From Planifilum fimeticola (GTDB lineage: Bacteria > Bacillota > Bacilli > Thermoactinomycetales > DSM-44946), in the NCBI RefSeq assembly GCF_003001905.1, contig NZ_PVNE01000014.1:1-64000 (forward strand): a stretch of DNA of 64,000 nt. Reading direction: 5' to 3'. The translations under genes and the position numbers were made by a program. Of the stretch, positions 8,167 to 16,413 are shown in pieces. How positions within the stretch are numbered: position 1 is the first letter of the stretch; each line of letters begins with the position of its first letter. The notes under the pieces were generated by a model. The model was given only the letters and a program-made list of their open reading frames with translations, ran no database searches and was not told the DNA's origin.

Positions 8167-9215
8167 GAGATCACTACGTACACATGAAGGAAGTGCTGAA
8201 GCGCTACTGGCTCGTGGCTTGCCGGGAAAGCGAGCTGGGCCGCAAGCCCGTGGGGGTGACCGTGCTCGATGAACCCGTCGTCCTCTTTCGGACCGGGCAA
8301 GGAATCCACGCGCTGCGGGACGTTTGTCCCCATCGCAGGGTGCCGCTGTCGAAGGGGTGGGTGAAGGAAGAGGCAATCGTGTGCCCCTATCATGGATGGG
8401 AATTCAGCGGGGAAGGCGTCTGTCGGCGCGTGCCGGGATTAATGGATGATGATCGCTGCAAAAAGCAGATCCGGGTGACGGCTCTGCCGGTCCGGGTGCG
8501 GGACGGCTTTGTCTGGATCAAACTGCGGGAGGAGCCCGGTGGAAACGAGGAGGCCGGAGGGAGCGGAACCAAGGAACCCTTTGATCTCTCCTTCCTGCGG
8601 GACCCTTCCCTCTATTCCTTCATCTGGAAGGTGGAAGTGAAGGGAAATCTGGTCAACGCCTTCGAAAACCTGCTGGACGGAACCCACACCCATTTTGTCC
8701 ATGCCGGTCTCATCCGGACCGATTCCAACCGGCAGCAGGTCAGCGCCAAACTGACCGCCCACCGCGATCACGTGGAAATCGAATACAGCGGGGAATCGAA
8801 GCAGGCCGGCTTAATCTCCCAATTGCTGGAGCGGGACCGTCAGACGAGCTACGGCCGGTTTTTCATGCCGGGGATCGCCCAGATCGAATACCGGTCCCGC
8901 AAGGGGTTGAGCATGCTCATCACGGCGGTGGCCCGCCCCGTCTCCGAAGCCGTCCAGGATGTGTATGCCATCATCACCGTCAAACGGGGGATCGTTCCCA
9001 ATTTCATCAAGAGGCTGGTCATCGCTCCCTTTTTCAAAACGGCCCTGAAACAGGACCTCCGCATCGTCGAATTGCAGCAGAACTGGATCGAACGATGCGG
9101 GGAAGGAAGGCTTGTATCCACCGAGGCGGACCTGATGCGCCCGTTTATCGAACAGCTGACCAAGGGCCGCTACTACGAAAAGCCCTTGGAGCGGGAGGTG
9201 CAGCTTCTGTTGTGA
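8163..9215 (+). CDS. Rieske [2Fe-2S] aromatic-ring-hydroxylase-type oxygenase
   Basis: A 350-residue protein with an N-terminal Rieske domain, CPHRR and CPYHGW supplying the two Cys-His pairs (around residues 57 and 76). A catalytic domain follows in which NLLDGTHTHFVH carries the expected mononuclear iron ligands. This is the layout of pheophorbide a oxygenase/vanillate demethylase-type monooxygenases, which need a separate reductase; none is encoded nearby. AGGAGGT lies seven bases before the ATG. As last gene of the operon it probably hydroxylates, desaturates or demethylates the final product. A terminator follows at 9391. Confidence 0.85.
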   Translation: MRDHYVHMKEVLKRYWLVACRESELGRKPVGVTVLDEPVVLFRTGQGIHALRDVCPHRRVPLSKGWVKEEAIVCPYHGWEFSGEGVCRRVPGLMDDDRCKKQIRVTALPVRVRDGFVWIKLREEPGGNEEAGGSGTKEPFDLSFLRDPSLYSFIWKVEVKGNLVNAFENLLDGTHTHFVHAGLIRTDSNRQQVSAKLTAHRDHVEIEYSGESKQAGLISQLLERDRQTSYGRFFMPGIAQIEYRSRKGLSMLITAVARPVSEAVQDVYAIITVKRGIVPNFIKRLVIAPFFKTALKQDLRIVELQQNWIERCGEGRLVSTEADLMRPFIEQLTKGRYYEKPLEREVQLLL

Positions 9216-9390
9216 CGGGCGGCGTGGGGAACCCTGTTCGACGCGGAAAACCGCTTCAGGGCTATTTCCCGTTTGTGACGGAAACGCCGCCTGGAATCGT
9301 CCCGCACCTCCCGACAAAGGGGGATTTTCCGCATCAGGACGTGAGACGTTCGGGAAACCGCTTTCCCGGAGGCGATTATAAAAAGTTTGT

Positions 9391-9420
9391 CACCCTCTCC
9401 CCGACGGGAAGGGTGTTTTT
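9391..9420 (+). terminator. intrinsic terminator of the biosynthetic operon
   Basis: CACCCT (9391-9396) pairs with AGGGTG (9410-9415), with an inner TCCC/GGGA stem and one bulged C. Five T residues follow. It lies 175 bases after the oxygenase stop. The stretch 9216-9390 holds no gene I can support. Confidence 0.75.
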
Positions 9421-9458
9421 GATGAATCGGTCGTCGTTTGTAAATTGTGACCCGAACG

Positions 9459-9500
9459 GGCGAAGGGGAGGGGGCGATCACAGCCTCCCTCCCCTTCGCC
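9459..9500 (-). terminator. long inverted repeat ending the ABC exporter gene
   Basis: Perfect 14-bp arms, 9459-9472 and 9487-9500, are separated by 14 bases. The repeat sits directly behind the stop of the leftward ABC exporter. It lacks a clear U-tract on either strand, so it may act as an mRNA-stabilising stem or a weak terminator in this convergent region. Confidence 0.55.
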
Positions 9501-9501
9501 G

Positions 9502-11259
9502 TCACGGGGTGCGGGCGGTTTGCAGCTGCTGCTTGGCCAGCCGCCGGTACAGGTCGTGGGTGGCCATCAATTCCTCGTGGGCTCCTCTGCCGGTGATCCG
9601 TCCCTCCTCGAGGACGAGGATCTGATCGGCTTCCACCACCGTGGACAGGCGATGGGCGATGATCAGGGTGGTTCGGCCCTTCATCAGGTTTTTCAGCGCC
9701 TGCTGGACGTACATCTCCGATTCGCTGTCCAGATTGGAGGTGGCTTCATCCAACAGAAGGATCCGGGGGTTTCGGAGAAAGGCCCTGGCGATCGCAATCC
9801 GCTGCCTCTGCCCTCCGGACAGCTTGATCCCCCTCTCTCCCACCTCGGTTTCGTACCCCGCGGGGAGTCTTTCGATAAATTCGGAGGCGTTGGCCAATTG
9901 AGCGGCCCTCCGGATTTCGTCCTCTCCCGCCTCTCTGCTCAAGCCGTAACAGATGTTTTCCCGAATCGTTCCCGACATGATCGGACTCTCCTGGGAGACG
10001 TAGCCGATCGACCGGCGCCAGGCGGTCAGATCCAGTTTGTCGATGGGCAGCGGGCCCAGCCGGATCTGGCCCGCGTCGGGGGTGTAGAACCGTTCAATCA
10101 GCGAAAAGATGGTGGTTTTGCCGCCGCCGCTCGGCCCCACGATGGCGACGGTTTCCCCCGGCTTGACGGTGAAATCGATCTCCCGGAGAATCGGTTTTCC
10201 CTCCTCATAGGAAAAGCTGACCCGGTCGAAGACCAGTTCCTGATCGAGGGGCAGGGTTTCCATGCCCTTTTTATCCGCTTCCGGCGAACGGACGAGCAGC
10301 TGCTGGATTCTTTCGGTGGCCCCCATCGCTTTCTGGAAGGCGGTGAAGAAGGAGGCCAGCTGCGTAAAGGGAACGATGATCTGAAACATGTAGAGGATGA
10401 TGGCGATCAGGGAGCCGGTCGTCAGCGTTCCGGAAGCCACCCGGACGCCGCCGTAGCCGATCAGGATCACCAGGACCAGCATCATGACCGTGGTCATCAG
10501 CGGGGAGATGATGGCCATCACCTTGGCTTCCTTCAGCCCGAAGGAGAAAAGCCTCCGGATGCTCTCTTTTCCGCGGCGCTTTTCGATGTCCTCCGCGTTG
10601 TGGGATTTGACCAGGCGGATATCCCCCAGCACCCGGCCCAGATTGGCGTTGAGGAAGGCCATTTCATCCTGGGTGCGCCTGGAGATCCGGTACATGACCC
10701 GGCCGAGGGGCATGATCACCAGGAGCGACAGGGGCACGGCGGTAAACAGGATCAGGGTCATTTGCCAGTCCATGATGAACAGGATGACGACGGATCCCAG
10801 GACGGTGATGATGCTGGACAGGGAGGAGATGATGTGTTGGGAGATCAGCGCCTTCACCGTGTTGGTGTCCTGGGTGATGCGGCTCATCGTCTCTCCGGAC
10901 TGGTGCTTGTCGAAATAGGGGATGGGAAGGCTCAGGATGTGGTCCCAGAGATGTTCCCGGATGTTCCGGACAAACCCTTCCCCGATGTAGGCCATCAAGT
11001 AGTGGGACAAGCCTCCGGATACCGTCTGCAATAAAAAGGCGGCTACAAGCCACAGCACCGGCAGGAGGCTCCATCCGGACGCGGTGATCGCGTCGACGAG
11101 CTGTTTGGTCAGGAGGGGGACGATCAAGCCCGAGGCCGCTTCGATCAGACTGAAGAGGATCCCGACGGCGAAGATTCCCTTGGCGGGTTTGCCGAGGCGA
11201 AGCAGCTTGAGAAAGGAGGAGAACGGTTTCCCGGGTTGCTGCCGATCGCGTTCTTGCAT
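9502..11259 (-). CDS. ABC multidrug exporter, fused permease and ATPase
   Basis: A 585-residue half-transporter of the MsbA/LmrA/BmrA type. The N-terminal half has about six membrane segments. The C-terminal nucleotide-binding domain shows Walker A GPSGGGKTT, the signature LSGGQRQR, Walker B ILLLDEATS and the switch His (IIAHRLS). It should act as a homodimer exporting hydrophobic drugs or lipids. The ATG at 11259 is chosen because AAAGGA precedes it by eight bases; an upstream in-frame ATG at 11292 lacks a site. It is divergent from the rifampicin-phosphotransferase-like gene, with an operator-like palindrome between them, so joint control is possible. Confidence 0.88.
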   Translation of the reverse strand: MQERDRQQPGKPFSSFLKLLRLGKPAKGIFAVGILFSLIEAASGLIVPLLTKQLVDAITASGWSLLPVLWLVAAFLLQTVSGGLSHYLMAYIGEGFVRNIREHLWDHILSLPIPYFDKHQSGETMSRITQDTNTVKALISQHIISSLSSIITVLGSVVILFIMDWQMTLILFTAVPLSLLVIMPLGRVMYRISRRTQDEMAFLNANLGRVLGDIRLVKSHNAEDIEKRRGKESIRRLFSFGLKEAKVMAIISPLMTTVMMLVLVILIGYGGVRVASGTLTTGSLIAIILYMFQIIVPFTQLASFFTAFQKAMGATERIQQLLVRSPEADKKGMETLPLDQELVFDRVSFSYEEGKPILREIDFTVKPGETVAIVGPSGGGKTTIFSLIERFYTPDAGQIRLGPLPIDKLDLTAWRRSIGYVSQESPIMSGTIRENICYGLSREAGEDEIRRAAQLANASEFIERLPAGYETEVGERGIKLSGGQRQRIAIARAFLRNPRILLLDEATSNLDSESEMYVQQALKNLMKGRTTLIIAHRLSTVVEADQILVLEEGRITGRGAHEELMATHDLYRRLAKQQLQTARTP

Positions 11260-11433
11260 GGACACGTTCCTTTCTGGGGAGGATGACAACATTTCGGGAG
11301 GTGCCGCGGAGGCACAAGCGGCGGGATGACGGCATTAAAGCTTTTCCCGGCCCCCCGCCCGCCGGTGTTTTCCGGATGAAAGTCCAATTTTAATTATAGT
11401 ACACTTGCCGTTTCCCGTCCCTTTCACCAATAA

Positions 11434-11451
11434 AAAGTGAGTACTCACTTT
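11434..11451. promoter_or_regulatory. perfect 18-bp palindrome, operator-like
   Basis: AAAGTGAGTACTCACTTT reads the same on both strands. It lies in the 308-base gap between the divergent exporter and phosphotransferase genes, and its right edge overlaps the -35 box of the rightward promoter. The length and symmetry suit a TetR- or MarR-family dimer, but no such regulator gene is adjacent. Confidence 0.65.
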
Positions 11452-11477
11452 ACTGCCAAGAGAATTCGTATTACAAT
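11449..11477 (+). promoter_or_regulatory. promoter of the phosphotransferase gene
   Basis: TTTACT (11449-11454), a 17-base spacer and TACAAT (11472-11477) match a sigma-A promoter. The -35 overlaps the palindrome at 11434-11451, so a bound repressor would block it. Confidence 0.55.
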
Positions 11478-11567
11478 GGATTTGGAATGACCACTCCTCG
11501 ATCACCGCTCAGCAAAGCTCCGCTCTTCATTGTCCGCCGAATTCCTTTTGAAAAGGGTGATTCCTTC

Positions 11568-14189
11568 ATGAAACCCCGCGTGTTGTTTTTTGAAGAAGTG
11601 GACCGCTCCAGTCTGCCCGATGTCGGGGGAAAGGGGGCCAACTTGGGGGAACTGGCCAAGGCGGGCTTTCCCGTCCCGGAAGGCTTTTGCGTGACCACTT
11701 CCGCCTATCGGGAATTTGTCGCCGCCAGTTCCGAAATGGACGGGCTTCTGGACGAACTGGGCGCCCTGGATCCGGAGGATGTGGAGGGGATGCGGGCGCT
11801 GGGCGAGCGGATCCGCACCCATCTGCTGGAGCTGGAGATCCCCGAATCCCTTCAGCGGGAAATTACGGACGCCTGGAAACGGGCCGGTGAAGCGCATGCC
11901 TACGCCGTCCGTTCCAGCGCGACGGCGGAGGATTTGCCGACCGCTTCCTTCGCCGGACAGCAGGACACCTATCTGAACGTGAAGGGTCGGGAGGAGCTGC
12001 TTCGACACATCCGAAAATGCTGGGCTTCGTTGTTTACGGACCGCGCGATCGCGTATCGGATGAAAAACGGCTATGACCACCGGCAGGTGTATTTGTCCGT
12101 CGTGGTGCAAAGGATGGTGAACCCGGAGGTTTCCGGCATCCTCTTCACCGCCGATCCGCTGACCGGAAACCGGCGGGTCGTCACCATCGACGCCAGTTTC
12201 GGGCTGGGGGAAGCGATCGTTTCCGGAAAGGTGTCGGCGGATCTGTACAAGGTGAAGGAGGGAAACATCCTTCAGAAAAAGATCTCGGAGAAAAAAATCG
12301 TCATCCGCTCCCTGCCGGAGGGGGGGACGGTCACCGAAGACGTGCCGCCGGAGGAAAGGAACCGGCCGGCTCTCGCCGACGATCAGATCCTGCGCCTGGC
12401 GGAGCTGGGCAAGCGCATCGAAAAGCATTTCGGCGCGCCGCAGGACATCGAGTTTTGCGTGGAACGGGGACAGATTTATGTCGTGCAAAGCCGTCCGATC
12501 ACGTCCCTGTATCCCCTGCCCGCCGACCTGCCGCAGGAACCCCTCAGCGTCCTGATGTCCTTCGGCCACTTCCAGATGATGACCGATGCCATGAAGCCGC
12601 TGGCCCTTTCCATCTTTCGCACCGTTTTTCCGAAAACGTTCCTGTATGAAGCGGGAGGGCGCCTGTTTGTCAACCCGACGGCGGTGCTTCGCACCCGACC
12701 GGGCCGCAAGCTGTTTCCCAAAGCATTAAAAAACGTGTTTGATGAATCCATCAGCCAGGCTGTCGAAGAGGTGATCCGGCGCCCCGAATTTCACCGCGTT
12801 CCCCCGCCGCCGGGGACCGGTCGGTTTTTTCGCAGGCACGTGCTTCCCATCGCGAAGACTCTGTGGAAAAACCTCTGGAAAAACGATCCGAAGACGGTGA
12901 GAGCGAACGTGGAGCGTTTCATCCGGGAAAAACGGGAGGAGGTCCGCGCAGCCCTGCAGGGGGTGAGCGGCCCCCGCCGCCTGGAGGAAGTCCGGCGGCA
13001 GGTTCGTCTTCTGCCCAGGGAAGTGGTGCCCAATTTGTTTCCCTACGTGCTCAGCTATCCGGTTTCCTTCCTGCTGCTCAGGCGGCTCCTGGGGGACGTG
13101 GACGAACTAAATCAGCTGAACAAATCCCTTCCCGGCAACGTCACCAGCGAGATGGGGCTTGCGATCGGCGATCTGGCCGACCTGCTCCGGGAACTGCCGG
13201 AGGTGGAGGCGTACCTGAAGCGGGCGGAGGATGAGACATTTTTCGAAGGTTTGACGGAAGTGGAGGGCGGAAAGCGGTTTAAAGAGGCTTTCGAGGACTT
13301 TCTCGACAAATACGGTCACCGCTGTCCGGGGGAAATCGACCTGACCCGGCCCCGTTGGCGCGAGGCGCCCACCCTGCTGGTTTCCGCCATTTTGGGACAC
13401 ATGCGCAGCGTGAAGCCGGGGGAGCACCGGCGGCGGTTTGAGGAGGGCGAGCGGGAGGCCCGGGAGGCGGCGGAACGAATCCTGGACCGCGTGGGGCGTC
13501 GCGGCTTCCGCGCCCGGCGGGTTCAGCGGTTGATGGTGGTGTACCGCGAGATGGGCGGGCTTCGGGAGCATCCCAAGTACCTGATCACTGCCGTGTTGGA
13601 TGAGTGCCGGAAGGCGATTTTGGCCGAGGCGGAGCAACTGACGAAAAAGGGGGTTTTCAAGGAGCCCGAAGACGCCTTTTTCCTGACCCTGGATGAGTTG
13701 ATCCGGCTGACCAAAGGGGAGTCCGACCGGGAGGTTTCCGCGTTGATCGAGGAGCGGAAAGAGCAATATGCATGGCACCAAACCCTGAAACCCCCCAAGG
13801 TGATGACCAGTGAAGGGGAGATCGTGACCGGCACCCCCCGCCGGGGCGAATATCCCGAGGGGGCGCTGGTGGGGATGCCCGCTTCCGCCGGCGTGGCGGA
13901 AGGGAAGGCCCGGGTCATCCTGAGCCCGGAGCGGGCGTCGCTTTCGGAAGGGGAGATCCTGGTCGCCCCCCACACCGATCCCGGCTGGACCCCCTTGTTT
14001 CAATCGGCCAGGGCCTTGGTGACCGAAGTGGGCGGGCTGATGACCCACGGCTCCGTGGTGGCGCGGGAATACGGAATTCCCGCCGTGGTGGGGGTGGACG
14101 ATGCCACCCGGAAAATCCGGGACGGACAGCGCATCCGGGTGGACGGAAACCGGGGATATGTGGAGATTGTGAAGGATGCCGATAAGTAA
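11568..14189 (+). CDS. rifampicin phosphotransferase-like enzyme (PEP synthase family)
   Basis: An 873-residue protein of the PEP-synthase superfamily. It has an N-terminal ATP-grasp-like domain (VGGKGANLGEL; SFAGQQDTYLN; GILFTADP), a variable helical middle, and a C-terminal swivelling phosphohistidine domain. The catalytic region reads EVGGLMTHGSVVAREYGIP, with His in MTHG. As I recall, rifamycin-inactivating phosphotransferases (Rph) carry this form while true PEP synthases have a GGRTCHAA-type motif; the length also fits Rph (about 870). It would transfer the beta-phosphate of ATP to the rifamycin ansa hydroxyl. The ATG at 11568 has AAAGGGTGA upstream and matches the family N-terminus. 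Function as PEP synthase or a related dikinase is not excluded. Confidence 0.78.
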   Translation: MKPRVLFFEEVDRSSLPDVGGKGANLGELAKAGFPVPEGFCVTTSAYREFVAASSEMDGLLDELGALDPEDVEGMRALGERIRTHLLELEIPESLQREITDAWKRAGEAHAYAVRSSATAEDLPTASFAGQQDTYLNVKGREELLRHIRKCWASLFTDRAIAYRMKNGYDHRQVYLSVVVQRMVNPEVSGILFTADPLTGNRRVVTIDASFGLGEAIVSGKVSADLYKVKEGNILQKKISEKKIVIRSLPEGGTVTEDVPPEERNRPALADDQILRLAELGKRIEKHFGAPQDIEFCVERGQIYVVQSRPITSLYPLPADLPQEPLSVLMSFGHFQMMTDAMKPLALSIFRTVFPKTFLYEAGGRLFVNPTAVLRTRPGRKLFPKALKNVFDESISQAVEEVIRRPEFHRVPPPPGTGRFFRRHVLPIAKTLWKNLWKNDPKTVRANVERFIREKREEVRAALQGVSGPRRLEEVRRQVRLLPREVVPNLFPYVLSYPVSFLLLRRLLGDVDELNQLNKSLPGNVTSEMGLAIGDLADLLRELPEVEAYLKRAEDETFFEGLTEVEGGKRFKEAFEDFLDKYGHRCPGEIDLTRPRWREAPTLLVSAILGHMRSVKPGEHRRRFEEGEREAREAAERILDRVGRRGFRARRVQRLMVVYREMGGLREHPKYLITAVLDECRKAILAEAEQLTKKGVFKEPEDAFFLTLDELIRLTKGESDREVSALIEERKEQYAWHQTLKPPKVMTSEGEIVTGTPRRGEYPEGALVGMPASAGVAEGKARVILSPERASLSEGEILVAPHTDPGWTPLFQSARALVTEVGGLMTHGSVVAREYGIPAVVGVDDATRKIRDGQRIRVDGNRGYVEIVKDADK

Positions 14190-14764
14190 ACAGGCCCGCC
14201 CGGGTGCTCACGGGGATCTTGCCGGGGGCGGCGGCGAACCGATGATGAAAGTCGTCGTGGCAACCATTTTGCCGCTGGTCGTGGAGCTGGGGGATTCCCC
14301 TCTGTTCCGTTTTCGGCGGATATCGGCTCATGTCCACGATGACGATCCCGCTCTTCGGTATGTGAAGCGGTCATCTCAAGCGAATACCCCTAGTCGTCCA
14401 GCCCATGACGCATTTATGGCGAGGGCTGCATCCCTCCAGCCGGCCTCAATGATTCGCCGGTCGGGAGTTTGGCTGGCCAGCTTCATCGCCGCACCTTTGG
14501 CGAAACGATTTCGCCGGGATTATTGATGTGTTGCTCTTTGCCGGCATGGCGGGGTTTCGCTTTGTATCGTGAGGTGCTCCGGGCTTGAAGATGGCCATCG
14601 GGGTCGCGACGGCCTGCAGTGCGGCGTGAAACATCAACGTCCATGCGGTGCGTCGGAAGACCGCTCCCCCGGATGTGCCGGGGGAGTGTATAAACCCCGG
14701 ATGATGACTCGCCCGGGCATGTCCTCGGGAGCGATGGAGGGTGGGCTGAAGGAACTGTCACCTG
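14190..14764. other. gap with decayed coding sequence
   Basis: No intact gene is visible in these 575 bases. On the minus strand two reading frames give protein-like pieces (for example ASQTPDRRIIEAGWRDAALA within about 14390-14490) that are out of frame with each other and cut by stops. This looks like the remains of a lost gene. I could not identify the family. Confidence 0.4.
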
Positions 14765-15003
14765 TTGAAGAACGATGCATTCCTGGAAGGATTCGCCCGG
14801 GAGATGGCGGCGGCCCTGGCAGAAATCTTCGGGCTGAAAAAGAATCCGGATCCGCCCCCGGGGCCACCCGGAACTATAACCTCTTTTACGTCGACGGCAA
14901 ACAGATCGGTTTCTTTACCGATAAAGGGATTGTGATGGATCTGGTCAAGGAAAACATCGGGAAGTACAAGGACAAGATCGTGATGGAGCGGTTTAGCATG
15001 TAG
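14765..15003 (+). pseudogene. small gene split by a frameshift
   Basis: A TTG at 14765 behind AAGGA opens a frame encoding MKNDAFLEGFAREMAAALAE, which runs into proline-rich nonsense at the C/G-rich run near 14850. From about 14867 another frame continues with RNYNLFYVDGKQIGFFTDKG and ends at the TAG 15001-15003. Joined, they would make a protein of roughly 79 residues of unknown function. The shift lies at a CCCCC-GGGG run, a common site for slippage or sequencing error. The terminator directly behind supports a real transcription unit. Confidence 0.4.
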
Positions 15004-15052
15004 GCAGTAAAATTGGATTCGGGGCCAAGATCAGAGACCAATGGCACAAAAA

Positions 15053-15090
15053 AGCCGGGCGGGGATGTTCCCTGCCTGGCTTTCTTTATT
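15053..15090 (+). terminator. intrinsic terminator
   Basis: Thirteen-base arms (15053-15065 and 15069-15081) pair fully when two G-U pairs are allowed, with a TGT loop, followed by TTCTTTATT. It ends the small frameshifted gene. Confidence 0.75.
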
Positions 15091-15181
15091 GGCATGTAGG
15101 GGAAAATCATGTGTAATCAAACGCTCTTATCATAATATGCAGGATCAGCCTCACACCTTTGTCTATACTTTAGTCTAATTG

Positions 15182-16000
15182 TCATTCTTTAGCCTGGTGA
15201 ATCAGTTTTTTTAACTCAGCGATCTCTAAACGCAATAGATGAACTTCTCGGTACAGATCATCTACCTTCGTATCTTCTATGTTTTCTACTTTATTGACAA
15301 TAATTCCCACAAACAAATTTAAAATGACAAAGGTACCCATCATGATAAATAACACAAAATAGATCCAAGCCCATGGTACCTTCTCCAGTAAGGGCCGCAT
15401 AATGTCACTCGCCCAAGCCTCCAGCGTAACCATTTGAAAGAGAGTGAGGAAAGATTGATGGAGCGAACCAAAATACTCTGGAGAAGCGTTAGCAAATAGA
15501 ATTGTACCCGTTACAGCAAATATGTAAAAGAATAATCCGAGTAATAACGAAATATTGCCTAAGGTTGGGATCGTCAAGATGAGAGCTTCTACTAAGCGGC
15601 GTAACGAAGGAATGGTAGAGATTGCTCTTAGAACGCGGATAATACGTAAGACTCGAAACACAGTCATAAAATGAGCACTGACAAAGACATATCCACTAAC
15701 CACTAGAAAGAAGTCAAAGACGTTCCAGGGGTCCTGAAAGAACCGATAAAACGGCTTTTCCGACAAGAGGCGGAGTCCCAATTCGATTGTAAATACAGCG
15801 AGTATACATTGGTCCATTATATAAAACAACGTATGATGTTTATTTGCTATTTGAGGATAGGTCTCTAAGCCAACAAGAATGGCGTTAAGCAAAATCATCA
15901 CGATGACGGTATTTGAGAAGAGAGGATGCCTAACAATTTTTTTAATCCAATATCTACTCCACCATCTCACACGTTGTTTTTCCACTTGCAGTTCTGACAT
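15182..16000 (-). CDS. NaChBac-type voltage-gated sodium channel
   Basis: A 272-residue single-domain six-segment channel that should form homotetramers in the membrane. The S4 voltage sensor has regularly spaced arginines (FRVLRIIRVLRAI, about residues 116-128). The pore selectivity filter reads TLEAWAS, close to the TLESWAS of Bacillus NaChBac, so Na+ selectivity is expected. The last 35 residues after S6 are charged heptads (VDDLYREVHLLRLEIAELKK), the C-terminal coiled coil seen in BacNav channels. GAAAGGAAA precedes the ATG. The gene is clearly richer in A+T than its neighbours, with many TTT, AAA and ATA codons, and lies in decayed sequence, which suggests horizontal gain. Confidence 0.9.
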   Translation of the reverse strand: MSELQVEKQRVRWWSRYWIKKIVRHPLFSNTVIVMILLNAILVGLETYPQIANKHHTLFYIMDQCILAVFTIELGLRLLSEKPFYRFFQDPWNVFDFFLVVSGYVFVSAHFMTVFRVLRIIRVLRAISTIPSLRRLVEALILTIPTLGNISLLLGLFFYIFAVTGTILFANASPEYFGSLHQSFLTLFQMVTLEAWASDIMRPLLEKVPWAWIYFVLFIMMGTFVILNLFVGIIVNKVENIEDTKVDDLYREVHLLRLEIAELKKLIHQAKE

Positions 16001-16355
16001 CCCACAGTTTCCTTTCTTACTGAAATTCTAAGTATATAGGTTCCTTCGCTTTTTCCTTTAAGAATTTTCGACGTTTTCACGGCATTAGCCCCGGGGATTC
16101 CTAAGTTCTTTGGGGTGCTCACGTTGTTTTCCTTTTTCACCAACAGACGAGTGATTCTCCGCTGGTCGATTTTCTGCACATATGCGGGGGGACGGAAGGG
16201 GATCAGTCAACTGGAAGGTCATCCGAAACGCGATGGGTTCGGACCGTGTGAAACGGGCCCTTCAAAAATCTTTCCCGTTCATTTTAATATTACCACACCC
16301 TCGCCGTTCAGGGGGGATATTTCTGGCGAGCAACCGCTGCCGTATATCCGTTGTA
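16001..16355. other. gap without a supported gene
   Basis: The 355 bases upstream of the channel gene shift from A+T-rich to G+C-rich. I see no conserved reading frame with a ribosome-binding site. The left part must hold the channel promoter, but no clear -35/-10 pair stands out. Confidence 0.35.
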
Positions 16356-16397
16356 AAATCCCGACCTTCAGCCGCGAGGGGCTGACCGTCGGGATTT
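16356..16397 (-). terminator. terminator of the FetB-like gene
   Basis: AAATCCCGAC (16356-16365) pairs with GTCGGGATTT (16388-16397), with an inner TCAGCC/GGCTGA stem. Read leftwards the stem ends in TTT. It lies 16 bases behind the stop of the leftward permease gene. Confidence 0.75.
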
Positions 16398-16413
16398 GAT
16401 TTTCCCGCAGCGA

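Noticed and set aside
9520-11034. Long open frame on the plus strand opposite the ABC exporter
   Set aside because: The product is rich in Gly, Asp, Gln and His with no motif, whereas the opposite strand encodes Walker A, signature and Walker B in order.
11568-14189. Calling this gene a plain phosphoenolpyruvate synthase (ppsA)
   Set aside because: The His-domain motif and the length fit rifampicin phosphotransferases better; the general family name is kept as alternative.
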